The notes: a model not told the origin generated them from the letters alone. A stretch of 64,000 bases of DNA from Pantoea sp. At-9b (GCF_000175935.2 NC_014837.1:2046001-2110000); one strand, 5' to 3'. Counted from the first letter of the stretch, positions 34,601 to 46,185 are shown. Numbers and translations are program-made.

Positions 34601-35599
34601 ATGAGAATCAGCTATCAGCAGTTATATGAAGAATTCCTGCGTGTCTTACTGAGTCGCAAGGTACCAGAGGAGAAGGCTACCGCCTGTGCCGCCATGTTTG
34701 CCGAAACCAGCCTGAATGGCGTCTATTCCCACGGCGTGAATCGTTTTCCCCGATTTATTCAGCAACTGGATGCCGGACATATCGTGCCCGCTGCCAGCGC
34801 CAGCAAAGTGTTGTCACTGGGCGCTATCGAACAGTGGGATGCGCAACGCGCCATCGGCAATATCACCGCGCGCAGCATGATGGATCGCGCCATCGAACTG
34901 GCGACCGATCATGGTATCGGCCTGGTGGCCTTGCGCAATGCTAACCACTGGATGCGCGGTGGGAGCTATGGCTGGCAGGCGGCCGAGAAGGGGTATGTCG
35001 GCATCTGCTGGACCAACTCGATTGCGGTGATGCCGCCGTGGGGCGCAAAAAACTGTGCTATCGGCACCAACCCGTTGATTGTTGCGGTGCCGGGTGAACC
35101 CATCACCATGGTGGATATGTCGATGTCGATGTTTTCCTACGGCATGCTGGAAGTGAACCGTCTGGCGGGCAAAACCCTGCCGGTCGATGGCGGTTTTGAT
35201 AACGACGGCAACTACACCCGCGACCCCGCCACCATCGAAAACAACCGCCGCATTTTACCCATGGGTTACTGGAAAGGCTCTGCGCTGTCGGTGGTGCTGG
35301 ATATGCTCGCCACGCTGCTCTCTAACGGCGCGTCGGTCACCGAGGTGACCGAAGACAACGGTGACGAATTTGGTATTTCGCAGGTGTTTATCGCCATCGA
35401 TGTTGATCGCCTGATTGACGGTGCGACCCGCGACCACAAGTTGCAACGTATTCGCGCCTCAATTACCGGTGCCGAGCGTGCCGATAGCCAACAGGCGGTG
35501 CGTCTGCCGGGTGAACGTTTCCCGCTGCTGCGCGAAGAAAACCAGCGTCTTGGCATCCCGGTGGATGAACGTGTCTGGGCGCGCATCCAGGCGTTGTAA
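34601..35599 (+). CDS. yiaK: 2,3-diketo-L-gulonate reductase (Ldh family)
   Basis: 332 residues, the same as E. coli YiaK/DlgD. The malate/L-lactate dehydrogenase fold (PF02615) is clear: the start [46 protein letters not shown] with the catalytic histidine near residue 44, [27 protein letters not shown] and [13 protein letters not shown]. It reduces 2,3-diketo-L-gulonate to 3-keto-L-gulonate with NADH. It is the first gene of the second operon, preceded by the IclR-type site, and followed by the rest of the pathway. Confidence 0.92.
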   Translation: MRISYQQLYEEFLRVLLSRKVPEEKATACAAMFAETSLNGVYSHGVNRFPRFIQQLDAGHIVPAASASKVLSLGAIEQWDAQRAIGNITARSMMDRAIELATDHGIGLVALRNANHWMRGGSYGWQAAEKGYVGICWTNSIAVMPPWGAKNCAIGTNPLIVAVPGEPITMVDMSMSMFSYGMLEVNRLAGKTLPVDGGFDNDGNYTRDPATIENNRRILPMGYWKGSALSVVLDMLATLLSNGASVTEVTEDNGDEFGISQVFIAIDVDRLIDGATRDHKLQRIRASITGAERADSQQAVRLPGERFPLLREENQRLGIPVDERVWARIQAL

Positions 35600-35613
35600 C
35601 GGAGGATAACCCT

Positions 35614-36090
35614 ATGATTACCGGACATATCGCGAACACCGACGCACATCACTATCCACCCGCCATCGCTCGTGCCATTGCGTATCTCGCCAGCCATGAC
35701 CTGGCAAACATCGCGGCCGGACGTTATGTCGACAGTGCCACCGGTTGGCAGGTGCAGGTACTGGATTTGCACACCGCACCGGCGAGGGAAAACTATCCCG
35801 AAGCGCACCGCCACCATATCGATGTGCAATATCTGGTGTCGGGCGCGGAGGTGATTGGCGTGGCGAATCACCCCGCCAGCCTGGCGGTGCATCAGCCGTA
35901 TAACGCCGAACGCGACATCATTTTTTACCAGCATGCCACCGATGAAACCCTGATACGTATGGTGCCAGGCACCTTTGCAGTGTTCTTCCCGCAGGATATT
36001 CACCGTCCAAACTGCGCGCCGGAGCTGCCAGCGGCGATCCGTAAAGTGGTGGTGAAGATCCCGACAACCGCTCTGGAGGGGATAGCATGA
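35614..36090 (+). CDS. yiaL: YhcH/YjgK/YiaL family protein
   Basis: 158 residues. The family block ALARA-type HIDVQYLVSGAEVIGVA near residue 70 and FAVFFPQDIHRPNC near 128, with conserved His and Asp forming a cupin-like metal site, identifies the YiaL group. In E. coli yiaL sits in the same operon position next to yiaK, and its function there is not established; an isomerase or mutarotase role is suspected. GGAGG precedes the ATG. Four bases overlap with the MFS gene. Confidence 0.87.
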   Translation: MITGHIANTDAHHYPPAIARAIAYLASHDLANIAAGRYVDSATGWQVQVLDLHTAPARENYPEAHRHHIDVQYLVSGAEVIGVANHPASLAVHQPYNAERDIIFYQHATDETLIRMVPGTFAVFFPQDIHRPNCAPELPAAIRKVVVKIPTTALEGIA

Positions 36091-37382
36091 GTCTGACATC
36101 GACAGCATTGACCCGTGAAGGCGTACCGGCACTGCGCTGGCTGCGCATCATTCCGCCGATTTTGATCACCTGCATCATCTCCTATATGGACCGCGTCAAC
36201 ATTGCCTTTGCCATGCCGGGTGGGATGGATGCGGAACTGGGCATCAGCGCCTCGATGGCCGGCTTAGCCGGAGGCATCTTCTTTATCGGTTATCTGTTCC
36301 TGCAAGTGCCGGGCGGCAAGCTGGCGGTGTACGGCAACGGCAAGCGTTTTATTGGTTGGTCGTTGCTGGCATGGGCGGTGATCTCCATCCTCACCGGTTT
36401 AGCCACCAGCCAGTATCAGTTACTGGCGCTGCGCTTTGCTCTCGGGGTGGCGGAAGGTGGCATGTTGCCGGTGGTGCTGACCATGATCGGCAACTGGTTC
36501 CCGGATAAAGAACGTGGCCGTGCCAACGCCATCGTCATTATGTTTGTCCCCATTGCCGGAATTATTACTGCTCCGCTGTCAGGTTGGATCATCACCAACT
36601 GGGACTGGCGCATGCTGTTCTTTGTTGAAGGGGTGCTGTCGGTGTTTGTGATGGCGCTGTGGCTGTTCACCATCAGCAACCGTCCACAGGAAGCCCGCTG
36701 GATCTCGCCAGCCGAGAAGCAGTATCTGATCAAGACCCTGCATGATGAGCAGCTGATGATCAAAGGTCAGAACACGCGCAAAGCCTCGCTGAGTCGGGTG
36801 ATGCGGGAGCCGGTGATGTGGCGTCTGATCCTCGTGAACTTCTTCTACCAGACCGGCATTTATGGCTACACCCTATGGCTGCCGACCATTCTTAAAGGGC
36901 TGACCAACGGCAACGCCGAGAAGGTAGGGATGCTGGCGATTCTGCCGTATGTCGGGGCGATTTTCGGCATGTTTCTGTTCTCAGCGCTGTCCGATGCCAG
37001 CGGCCGCCGGAAGATCTTTGTGGCACTGCCGCTGGCTGGCTTTGCCCTGTGTATGGCGCTGTCGGTGCTATTGCAGGCGCATATCTGGTGGTCGTATGCC
37101 GCCCTGGTGGGTTGCGGGGTGTTTATCCAGTCGGCTGCGGGCGTGTTCTGGAGTATTCCTCCGCGTCTGTTTAATGCTGAAGTGGCCGGTGGCGCGCGCG
37201 GTCTGATCAATGCGCTGGGCAACCTGGGTGGTTTCTGCGGCCCTTATATGGTGGGTGTGCTGATTGCCGAATACAGCAAGGATGCCGGGGTTTACAGCCT
37301 GGCGATCTCGCTGGCGATTGCTTCCGTGCTGGCGCTGACCCTGCCGGCGCGCTGCGACTCGGCGAAAGGGGAGGCAGCATGA
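36087..37382 (+). CDS. MFS transporter (anion:cation symporter family) for a sugar acid
   Basis: 431 residues, 12 hydrophobic segments. The ACS subfamily signs are visible: ISYMDRVNIAFAMPGGMDAELGIS at helix 1, GIFFIGYLFLQVPGGKLA, and the GVAEGGMLPVVLTMIGNWFPDKERGRANA loop. Members carry hexuronates, glucarate, galactonate and similar anions. It takes the place that TRAP transporter yiaMNO holds in E. coli. It overlaps yiaL and the kinase gene, so it belongs to the same transcript; likely substrate is 2,3-diketo-L-gulonate. Confidence 0.87.
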   Translation: MSLTSTALTREGVPALRWLRIIPPILITCIISYMDRVNIAFAMPGGMDAELGISASMAGLAGGIFFIGYLFLQVPGGKLAVYGNGKRFIGWSLLAWAVISILTGLATSQYQLLALRFALGVAEGGMLPVVLTMIGNWFPDKERGRANAIVIMFVPIAGIITAPLSGWIITNWDWRMLFFVEGVLSVFVMALWLFTISNRPQEARWISPAEKQYLIKTLHDEQLMIKGQNTRKASLSRVMREPVMWRLILVNFFYQTGIYGYTLWLPTILKGLTNGNAEKVGMLAILPYVGAIFGMFLFSALSDASGRRKIFVALPLAGFALCMALSVLLQAHIWWSYAALVGCGVFIQSAAGVFWSIPPRLFNAEVAGGARGLINALGNLGGFCGPYMVGVLIAEYSKDAGVYSLAISLAIASVLALTLPARCDSAKGEAA

Positions 37383-38860
37383 ACAGCTGGTTAGGACTGG
37401 ACTGTGGCGGCACCTTTATCAAAGCCGGGCTGTATGATGCGCAGGGGCGTGAACTGGCAGTTGCACGGCAAAACCTGCCGGTGTTGGTGCCACAGCCAGG
37501 CTGGGCAGAACGGGACATGAGCCAGCTGTGGCAGCAGGCGGCGGCGGTTATTCGCGCGGTGCTGCAACAAAGCGGTCAGCAGGCCGCGCAAGTGGCGGGG
37601 GTCGGGATCTCCGCCCAGGGCAAAGGGCTATTCCTGCTGGATAAACAGGGCCAGCCACTGGGCAATGGCATCCTCTCCTCGGATCGGCGCGCATTGACGC
37701 TGGTACAGCAGTGGCAACGCGACGGTATGCCGCAGCAGCTCTATCCGCAAACGCGTCAGACGCTGTGGACGGGTCATCCGGTGTCGTTGCTGCGCTGGAT
37801 CAAACAACAGGAGCCACAGCGCTACGCCGCGATCGGCAGCGTGCTGATGGCCCATGATTACCTGCGTTTTTGCCTGACCGGGGCGCTGGCCTGCGAAGAG
37901 ACCAATATCTCCGAATCCAATTTGTATGACATGCAAAGCGGCGGCTGGTCGGCCAGATTGGCGGAAAGCTTAGGCATCAGCGAGATCGTCCCGGCTCTGC
38001 CGCCGATTATCGGCCCCACCGAGGTGGCTGGATACGTCACGGCGCAGGCGGCGGCAATGTGTGGGCTGCGGGAAGGGACGCCGGTAGTCGGCGGGTTGTT
38101 TGATGTGGTGTCCACCGCCTTGTGCGCCGGGTTACATGACGAAACCCGGCTGAATGCGGTGATGGGGACCTGGTCGGTCACCAGCGGCATTACTGATCGC
38201 ATCATCACCGAGGCGGATTACCCGTTTGTCTATGGCCGCTACGCCATCGACGACCAGTTCATTATCCATGACGCCAGCCCGACTTCAGCCGCCAATCTTG
38301 AATGGTTCTGCCAACAATGGGGCATCGAGGATTACCAGCAACTGAACGACTGGGTGGCCTCTCTGCCCGCCGCCAGCAGTTCGCTGCTGTTTCTGCCGTT
38401 CCTCTATGGTTGCAATGCCGGGGCCGATCTGCACGGCAGTTTCGTCGGCATGCAGGCGGGCCATAGCCGTGCGCACCTGGTACAGGCGATTTATGAAGGG
38501 GTGGTGTTTTCACATCTGACCCATCTCAACCGTATGCGTCAGCGTTTCCCGCAGGCCCACGCGTTGCGTCTGAGTGGAGGACCGACCCGTTCCGCTCCCT
38601 GGATGCAGATGCTGGCCGATGCCAGTGGTTTGCCGGTCGAGGTGCCACAAATTGCCGAAAGCGGTTGCCTGGGGGCGGCGCTGGTCGCACTCACCGGCAC
38701 CGGCGCGTATGCCTCGCTACAACAGGCGCAGCAGGCACTTAATCCCGACATTGTTACCTGGCAGCCGGACAACGCCAGGCACGCCCGCTATCAGCAGAAA
38801 TATCAACGTTATCAGCAACTGGTCAACGCACTGGCGGCTACACAAGGAGTGAACCCATGA
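37379..38860 (+). CDS. lyxK: FGGY-family carbohydrate kinase, LyxK type
   Basis: 493 residues, the size of E. coli LyxK (498). The FGGY domains show GLDCGGTFIKAGLYDAQG at the N-terminus (ATP loop), VAGVGISAQGKGLFLLD, the catalytic aspartate in GGLFDVVSTALCAGLHDE (about residue 238) and the ATP motif LRLSGGPTRSAPWMQMLAD (about 396). In the sgb pathway, this enzyme phosphorylates 3-keto-L-gulonate (or L-xylulose) to give the substrate of the next gene's decarboxylase. It overlaps both neighbours by four bases. Confidence 0.88.
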   Translation: MNSWLGLDCGGTFIKAGLYDAQGRELAVARQNLPVLVPQPGWAERDMSQLWQQAAAVIRAVLQQSGQQAAQVAGVGISAQGKGLFLLDKQGQPLGNGILSSDRRALTLVQQWQRDGMPQQLYPQTRQTLWTGHPVSLLRWIKQQEPQRYAAIGSVLMAHDYLRFCLTGALACEETNISESNLYDMQSGGWSARLAESLGISEIVPALPPIIGPTEVAGYVTAQAAAMCGLREGTPVVGGLFDVVSTALCAGLHDETRLNAVMGTWSVTSGITDRIITEADYPFVYGRYAIDDQFIIHDASPTSAANLEWFCQQWGIEDYQQLNDWVASLPAASSSLLFLPFLYGCNAGADLHGSFVGMQAGHSRAHLVQAIYEGVVFSHLTHLNRMRQRFPQAHALRLSGGPTRSAPWMQMLADASGLPVEVPQIAESGCLGAALVALTGTGAYASLQQAQQALNPDIVTWQPDNARHARYQQKYQRYQQLVNALAATQGVNP

Positions 38861-39513
38861 GTCTTCCGTTGCTCCAGTTAGCACTGGACCACACCGACCT
38901 TGATGCCGCGCTCAGTACCGCGCAGCAGCTACATCAAGAAGTCGACATCATTGAGGCTGGTACCATTTTGTGTTTCAGCGCCGGGATTGACGCGGTGCGT
39001 CGTCTGCGTCAACAGCATCCGGCGAAAACCCTGGTGGCCGATTTTAAAGTCGCCGATGCCGGTGCCACGCTGGCCCGCATGGCGTTTGACGCCGGGGCGA
39101 ACTGGATGACGGTGATCTGCGCCGCACCGCTGGCGACCTTTGCCACCGCACTGGACGTGGCGCGCAGCTACCAGGGCGATATTCAGATCGAGCTGTTTGG
39201 TCACTGGACGCTGGAAGATGCCCGCCAGTGGCGCAGCCTGGGACTGACGCAGGCCATCTACCATCGGGGACGCGACGCGCAAGCCAGCGGCCAGCAGTGG
39301 AGTCAGCAGGATCTCGCGGCCATGCAGGCGTTATCCGATATGGGTTTTGCGCTGTCGATCACCGGAGGCATCACCCCGGATGAACTGCCGCAGTTTCGCA
39401 ATATTGACGTCAAGGCGTTTATCGCCGGGCGCGCATTGAGTGACAGTGTCACTGGAATCACCACCGCACACCAATTTCATCAGGCCATTGCCAACATCTG
39501 GGGAACCGCATGA
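38857..39513 (+). CDS. sgbH: 3-keto-L-gulonate-6-phosphate decarboxylase
   Basis: 218 residues; UlaD/SgbH have 216-220. The catalytic set is complete at the canonical numbers: Asp11, Glu33, Asp62, Lys64 and Asp67 of the DxKxxD motif, and His136 and Arg139. This Mg-dependent OMP-decarboxylase-fold enzyme makes L-xylulose 5-phosphate and CO2. UlaD (ascorbate operon) and SgbH (yia operon) cannot be separated by eye; the yiaK context favours SgbH. Four-base overlaps on both sides. Confidence 0.92.
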   Translation: MSLPLLQLALDHTDLDAALSTAQQLHQEVDIIEAGTILCFSAGIDAVRRLRQQHPAKTLVADFKVADAGATLARMAFDAGANWMTVICAAPLATFATALDVARSYQGDIQIELFGHWTLEDARQWRSLGLTQAIYHRGRDAQASGQQWSQQDLAAMQALSDMGFALSITGGITPDELPQFRNIDVKAFIAGRALSDSVTGITTAHQFHQAIANIWGTA

Positions 39514-40370
39514 AACGCCAGCATCCACTGGGAATCTATGAAAAAGCGTTGCCCGCCCACCTCACCTGGCCGGAGCGACTGGCGCTGGCGAAAGCCTGTG
39601 GTTTCGATTTTGTCGAGATGTCAGTCGATGAAACCGACCAACGGCTCGCCAGACTGGACTGGAGCAAAGAACAACGTCTGTCGCTGGTCAACGCGATGAT
39701 TGAAACCGGCGTCAGCATTCCGTCAATGTGCCTGTCCGGCCATCGGCGCTTTCCGTTCGGCAGCCACGACGCTGAGACGCGTCAGCGCGCCGATGATCTG
39801 ATGGATCGGGCGATTCAACTGGCGAAGGACGTGGGTATCCGCACCATTCAACTGGCGGGCTATGACGTCTACTACGAACCCCACGACGAAGGTACGGTAG
39901 CGCGTTTTGCCGAGGGGCTATCGCGCGCGGTGGATCGTGCTGCCGCTGCGCAGGTGATGCTGGCCGTGGAAATCATGGACACCGAATTTATCAATGCCAT
40001 CAGCAAATGGAAGGTGTGGGAGCAGCAGCAGGCGTCGCCGTGGTTCTCCGTCTATCCCGATGTCGGCAACCTTAGCGCCTGGGGCAATGACGTCGCCGCC
40101 GAGCTGGCGCTGGGGATTGATCGCATCGCCGCCATCCATCTGAAAGACACCCAACCGGTTACCGCCAGCTCGCCGGGGCAATTCCGCGATGTGCCGTTTG
40201 GTACGGGCTGCGTCGATTTCGTCAGCGTATTCCGCACGCTCAAGCAGCTGAATTATCGCGGGGCGTTTCTGATTGAGATGTGGACTGAAAAAGCCGAAGA
40301 GCCGGTCGCGGAGATCGTGCAGGCACGGCGCTGGATTGAACAAAAAATGCAGGAAGGGGGATTACTGTGA
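39510..40370 (+). CDS. sgbU: L-xylulose-5-phosphate 3-epimerase
   Basis: 286 residues, as in UlaE/SgbU. The TIM-barrel AP-endonuclease-like fold has [50 protein letters not shown] (about residue 71), [23 protein letters not shown] with the metal glutamate, and [12 protein letters not shown] with histidine. It converts L-xylulose 5-phosphate to L-ribulose 5-phosphate. Overlaps the decarboxylase and 4-epimerase genes by four bases each. Confidence 0.92.
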   Translation: MKRQHPLGIYEKALPAHLTWPERLALAKACGFDFVEMSVDETDQRLARLDWSKEQRLSLVNAMIETGVSIPSMCLSGHRRFPFGSHDAETRQRADDLMDRAIQLAKDVGIRTIQLAGYDVYYEPHDEGTVARFAEGLSRAVDRAAAAQVMLAVEIMDTEFINAISKWKVWEQQQASPWFSVYPDVGNLSAWGNDVAAELALGIDRIAAIHLKDTQPVTASSPGQFRDVPFGTGCVDFVSVFRTLKQLNYRGAFLIEMWTEKAEEPVAEIVQARRWIEQKMQEGGLL

Positions 40371-41065
40371 GCTTATTAACCTTGAAACAACAGGTGCTGG
40401 AAGCCAACCTGGCGTTACCGCGCCATCAACTGGTCACCTTTACCTGGGGCAACGTCAGCGCCATCGATCGTGCCAACGGCCTGGTGGCGATCAAACCTTC
40501 CGGCGTAGAGTACGACGGCATGACGGTGGAGGATATCGTGGTGGTGGAGCTGGAAAGCGGTCGCATCGTTGAAGGCAGTAAAAAGCCATCCTCGGATACC
40601 GCTACCCATCTGGCGCTGTATCGCGCATTTGCCGATATCGGCGGCATTGTGCATACCCATTCGCGCCATGCCACCATTTGGTCACAGGCAGGGCAAGACC
40701 TGCCTGCCTGGGGAACGACCCATGCCGATTATTTCTACGGCACCATCCCCTGTACCCGGCTGATGACCGAGCAGGAGATCGTCGATGAATATGAATACCA
40801 CACCGGACAGGTGATTATTGAAACCTTCCGCTCGCGCGGCATCAGCCCGACAGCGATTCCGGCAGTATTGGTCAATGCCCATGGCCCCTTTGCCTGGGGC
40901 AAAGACGCCGACAACGCGGTGCATAATGCCGTGGTACTGGAAGAGATTGCTTATATGGGGATTTTTTCGCGCCAGCTGACGCCGGGGATTAAACATATGC
41001 AGCAGGATTTGCTGGATAAACACTTTCTCAGGAAGCACGGTGCGAATGCCTACTATGGGCAGTAA
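40367..41065 (+). CDS. sgbE: L-ribulose-5-phosphate 4-epimerase (UlaF/SgbE/AraD family)
   Basis: 232 residues; AraD-family enzymes have 228-231. The class II aldolase fold has [10 protein letters not shown] near residue 27, [16 protein letters not shown], the zinc ligands in [14 protein letters not shown] (His95, His97), and a third ligand in [10 protein letters not shown] (about residue 171). It makes D-xylulose 5-phosphate, which enters the pentose phosphate pathway. Last gene of the seven-gene yiaK operon; a REP-like pair follows as its 3' boundary. Confidence 0.92.
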   Translation: MSLLTLKQQVLEANLALPRHQLVTFTWGNVSAIDRANGLVAIKPSGVEYDGMTVEDIVVVELESGRIVEGSKKPSSDTATHLALYRAFADIGGIVHTHSRHATIWSQAGQDLPAWGTTHADYFYGTIPCTRLMTEQEIVDEYEYHTGQVIIETFRSRGISPTAIPAVLVNAHGPFAWGKDADNAVHNAVVLEEIAYMGIFSRQLTPGIKHMQQDLLDKHFLRKHGANAYYGQ

Positions 41066-41088
41066 CGTGTTGAATTAAAACCCCTCCC

Positions 41089-41140
41089 GTAGCGGCGCGA
41101 TTTATCGCACAATTCTGTGCGCGATAAATCGCGCCGCTAC
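41089..41140. repeat. Short REP-like pair
   Basis: A compact outward-facing pair in which the middle part is only about 9 bases and the left unit is cut to GTAGCGGCGCGATTTATCGCAC. It lies just after the end of the sgb operon. A tandem direct repeat, AAATTACGCAG twice at about 41180-41200, follows before the receptor promoter. Confidence 0.88.
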
Positions 41141-41218
41141 GGGGCATGCTGAACCATTCGGTCATACCTGCTCGCGAAAAAATTACGCAGAAATTACGCA
41201 ATCGCGACGGAAAATAAA

Positions 41219-41237
41219 GCTAATCACTCTCATTATC
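41219..41237. promoter_or_regulatory. Fur box
   Basis: On the minus strand this reads GATAATGAGAGTGATTAGC, matching 15 of the 19 bases of the E. coli Fur consensus GATAATGATAATCATTATC. It lies 36 bases before the receptor ATG, where Fur-Fe(II) would block transcription under iron-rich conditions. Confidence 0.85.
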
Positions 41238-41272
41238 ATTCCTCTTTTTTGACACCAGTGATTACTTTATTC

Positions 41273-43549
41273 ATGAATAATAAACCTGTTCTTTTGCGCG
41301 GCAAAAAGTTCCCTGCGCCCAGCAGCCTGGCGGTGATGATCAGTGTCTGTTGCAACCTTGCGCTACACAGCGCTCAGGCGGCTGACACCACGGCGCAGGT
41401 GATTCCGGCAAAAAAGGTCACCGCGCAAAAAAACACCGAGGAAAACACCCTGACCGTCACTGCTACTCCGGTGAGCCGCTTCAATCCGGGTGGTGATGCA
41501 CTGGTGCCCGCTTATCTCGACGGACAGGTGGCCAACGGCGGACGTCTCGGGATCCTGGGCGAGCAAAGTGCGATGAACGTACCGTTCAGCATCGTTGGCT
41601 ATACCAGTAAAGCGATTCAGGATCAGCAGGCACGATCCGTGAGCGATGTGGTGCGTAACGATGCCTCGGTTGCGACCGGTTACGGTTACGGCAACACCCA
41701 GGAGATCTATAAGATTCGCGGTTTTGAGTTAGCCAGCGAAGATATCTCGTTCGGTGGCCTGTATGGCGTATTACCGCGTCAGTTTATGCCTGTCGAACTG
41801 GCTGACCGCGTGGATATCCTGAAGGGTGCCAGTGCGTTTCTCAACGGTGTCCCACCGGGCGGTACCGGCGTGGGTGGCACCATCAACCTCGAACCCAAAC
41901 GTGCCGGGAGCGAGCCGCTGACCCGCGTCTCCCTCGACTACACCTCCAAATCGCAGGTAGGCGGAGCGGTGGATATTGCCCGTCGCTTCGGTGACAACGA
42001 TCAGTGGGGGATTCGCGTCAATGCGGTGCATCGTGAAGGGGAAACGGCGGTGGATTACCAGAAACGCCGCCTGACGCTGGGCACCATCGGTCTGGATTAT
42101 CATGGCGATCGCTTCCGTGCTTCACTGGATGCCGGTGCGGAGAAGCAGACGGTGCACGGTGCGCGTTCGGTGGTGTACACCAGCGGCATGACCAGCATTC
42201 CCAAAGCGCCGTCGGCCACCACCAACTACGGCCAGAAATGGGCCTTTACCGACACCAGCAGTCAGTTTGCCATGCTGAAGAGCGAATATGATCTCAGCGA
42301 TAACTGGACGCTGTACGGTGGCTTTGGTGGCAACCACACCCATGAATACGGCTCTTACTCCTCACCAACCGTTAATGACAGCAACGGCGACGCGACTATG
42401 GGTCAGATGCGCGTGCCGTACTTCTCCGACGGTCTGTCAAGCCAGGCAGGGATTCGCGGCAAGTTTGATACCGGCTTTGTGAACCACAGCATCAACCTCG
42501 GTTACTCCAGCACCTGGAGTCGCATTCGTAGCTCGTATGCGATGTCTTCCGCCAGCATCAGCACCAATATCTACGATCCAAGCTATGTTGATGAGCCAAC
42601 CGATGTGGCCTACACCGGCGGCCATATGGATGACCCGCGCGTCACCAGCCGTACCTTCAACAGCGGCGTGTCATTGGCTGATACCATGTCGATGCTGGAT
42701 GATCGCGTACAGCTGATCACCGCGCTGCGTCGTCAGTCGGTTAACGTGACCAACTACGATTACGATGGGGTACAGTCCGCCAATTTTAGTCAGATGAAAG
42801 TCACCCCGGCCTTTGGTCTGGTGTTGAAACCGTGGCAAAACATCTCCTTCTACGCCAACCATATTGAAGCGTTGCAGGCCGGTGAGACCGCCAGCAGCAG
42901 CTATGGCAGCGGTACGGTGGTGAACGGCGGGCAGGTCACCGGTATCGAAACCTCCAAACAAAATGAAGTCGGGGTGAAAGCTGATTATGGCCGTATCGCC
43001 GGTTCAATTGCGCTGTTTGAGATCCGCAAACCGGTGGCGACCTATCGTTACCTTGGCAACAGCAGCGGCACCGATCAGTATGAATATGGTAACTACGGCG
43101 AAGAACGTAACCGTGGTCTGGAACTGAGCCTGTTTGGCGAACCGATGTACGGCGTGCGTCTCAATGGTAGCGCGACCTGGATGGACCCGGAACTGACCAA
43201 AACTCAGGACGGCACCTATGATGGCAAAGACGCGATTGGCGTACCCCGTTATCAGCTGGTGCTGGGTGGGGAATGGGATATTCCGGGCTTGCAGGGCGTG
43301 ACGGCGACCGGACGCGTAATCCGCACCGGTTCGCAATATGCTGACGAAGCCAACACCCTGAAAGTGGACGGCTGGACACGTCTGGATCTGGGGGTGCGCT
43401 ACGATATGCAACTGCCGAAGAACAATATCGTGTGGCGCGCCACCGTGGAGAACGTCACCAACGAAAACTACTGGGCATCTGCCAGCGATGGCTACCTGAC
43501 ACAGGGCGACCCGCGTACCCTGAAACTGTCGATGACCGTGGATTTCTGA
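41273..43549 (+). CDS. TonB-dependent ferric-siderophore receptor (FcuA/FhuE-like)
   Basis: 758 residues from ATG 41273; a TTG 24 bases earlier is the alternative, with no better ribosome site. A long signal region ends near ALHSAQA (about residue 37). The plug domain has ENTLTVTATPV (TonB-box-like region), NVPFSIVGYTSKAIQDQQARSVSDVVRNDASV and RVDILKGASAFLNG, and the barrel ends in TLKLSMTVDF with the usual terminal aromatic. This is the siderophore branch of the family, closest in feel to hydroxamate receptors FcuA/FhuE. It imports a ferric siderophore with TonB-ExbBD energy. Fur control is indicated by the box before it. The ligand is not readable. Confidence 0.88.
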   Translation: MNNKPVLLRGKKFPAPSSLAVMISVCCNLALHSAQAADTTAQVIPAKKVTAQKNTEENTLTVTATPVSRFNPGGDALVPAYLDGQVANGGRLGILGEQSAMNVPFSIVGYTSKAIQDQQARSVSDVVRNDASVATGYGYGNTQEIYKIRGFELASEDISFGGLYGVLPRQFMPVELADRVDILKGASAFLNGVPPGGTGVGGTINLEPKRAGSEPLTRVSLDYTSKSQVGGAVDIARRFGDNDQWGIRVNAVHREGETAVDYQKRRLTLGTIGLDYHGDRFRASLDAGAEKQTVHGARSVVYTSGMTSIPKAPSATTNYGQKWAFTDTSSQFAMLKSEYDLSDNWTLYGGFGGNHTHEYGSYSSPTVNDSNGDATMGQMRVPYFSDGLSSQAGIRGKFDTGFVNHSINLGYSSTWSRIRSSYAMSSASISTNIYDPSYVDEPTDVAYTGGHMDDPRVTSRTFNSGVSLADTMSMLDDRVQLITALRRQSVNVTNYDYDGVQSANFSQMKVTPAFGLVLKPWQNISFYANHIEALQAGETASSSYGSGTVVNGGQVTGIETSKQNEVGVKADYGRIAGSIALFEIRKPVATYRYLGNSSGTDQYEYGNYGEERNRGLELSLFGEPMYGVRLNGSATWMDPELTKTQDGTYDGKDAIGVPRYQLVLGGEWDIPGLQGVTATGRVIRTGSQYADEANTLKVDGWTRLDLGVRYDMQLPKNNIVWRATVENVTNENYWASASDGYLTQGDPRTLKLSMTVDF

Positions 43550-43557
43550 TAACCGTA

Positions 43558-43577
43558 GGCCGCCAGGACTGGCGGCC
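43558..43577. terminator. Bidirectional hairpin between convergent genes
   Basis: GGCCGCCAG and CTGGCGGCC are perfect inverted repeats nine bases long with almost no loop, between the receptor stop and the aldolase stop. The T tract is short on both sides, but the convergent position supports a terminator. Confidence 0.65.
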
Positions 43578-43584
43578 TTGGCGA

Positions 43585-45602
<2,018 letters not shown>

Positions 45603-45730
45603 AACACTATCCTTAAGATTAAGCCGTGACAGAAAGTCAACCTGATGGTTTCACTATCTTTCTTTTTGCAGTGCTTTTGTTATTTCAACTGATAATGCAA
45701 TCTACAAGAAAGAAAGTGAAAGCACAACAG

Positions 45731-45751
45731 CAAAAGGGAAGAAAACGAAAG
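45731..45751. promoter_or_regulatory. AgaR-like operator before agaS
   Basis: On the minus strand the site reads CTTTCGTTTTCTTCCCTTTT, close to the E. coli AgaR consensus as I recall it (TTTCRTTTYRTTTYNYTTKK), with two mismatches. The whole 346-base gap 45603-45948 shows several TTTC/GAAAG runs (45651-45664, 45709-45723) but no gene. Confidence 0.55.
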
Positions 45752-45773
45752 GTCATAGGGATGAGGACGTGAA

Positions 45774-45851
45774 GAAACCGCGTGAAAAATCACGCCACGC
45801 AGATTGGTACGAGCAATAACGGCAGCGGCGCGAGTTATCGCGCATCGCCGG
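45774..45851. repeat. Degenerate REP-like pair, tail-to-tail
   Basis: GCGTGAAAAATCACGCC at the left and GGCAGCGGCGCGAGTTATCGCGC at the right are worn versions of the reverse and forward units, placed with their tails inward like the copy at 3203. Both halves have base changes, though the left stem (GCGTGA/TCACGC) is still paired. Confidence 0.65.
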
Positions 45852-45948
45852 ATGGAAAGGGAATAATTAGCAGGCAGGGAAAAGGGAGATAATAAATTAT
45901 TATATTTAACCCGGTGATAACAATATCACCATAATATTTTTGTATTGA

Positions 45949-46185
45949 TTAACCGGTAATAAACAATAACCAACCCATAATGGTGACTGCGGATGTCAAA
46001 ATATAGCCGACGCCTTCGCCCGTCATATATCGACGCATGGTCATATGCATTTGACCGATCTGAATTTTTTCACGCTTTTCTTCGTGCGTGGCGTTGACGA
46101 TAGTACGAAATGCGGCGATTCCATTGGTCAATAAAAGCGAACAGAAGGCAGCAACGGCAAGGGTTAGCATGTTATGCATGGTCAT
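45949..46185 (-). CDS. Small two-helix membrane protein of unknown function
   Basis: 78 residues from ATG 46185 (a second ATG lies two codons on). Two hydrophobic helices, NMLTLAVAAFCSLLLTNGIAAF (about residues 5-25) and GVGYILTSAVTIMGWLLFITG at the end, flank a polar loop rich in Lys, Glu, Met and Arg (HEEKREKIQIGQMHMTMRRYM). I do not recognise the family. No good ribosome site is visible. It lies downstream of the deacetylase gene, 149 bases away, and could ride on that message. It is conserved-looking but could be a chance frame; the strict alternation of hydrophobic and polar parts favours a real protein. Confidence 0.55.
   Translation of the reverse strand: MTMHNMLTLAVAAFCSLLLTNGIAAFRTIVNATHEEKREKIQIGQMHMTMRRYMTGEGVGYILTSAVTIMGWLLFITG

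Noticed and set aside
41180..41200. Tandem AAATTACGCAG repeat before the Fur box
   Set aside because: Only two copies; could be a binding site or chance. Too little to call.
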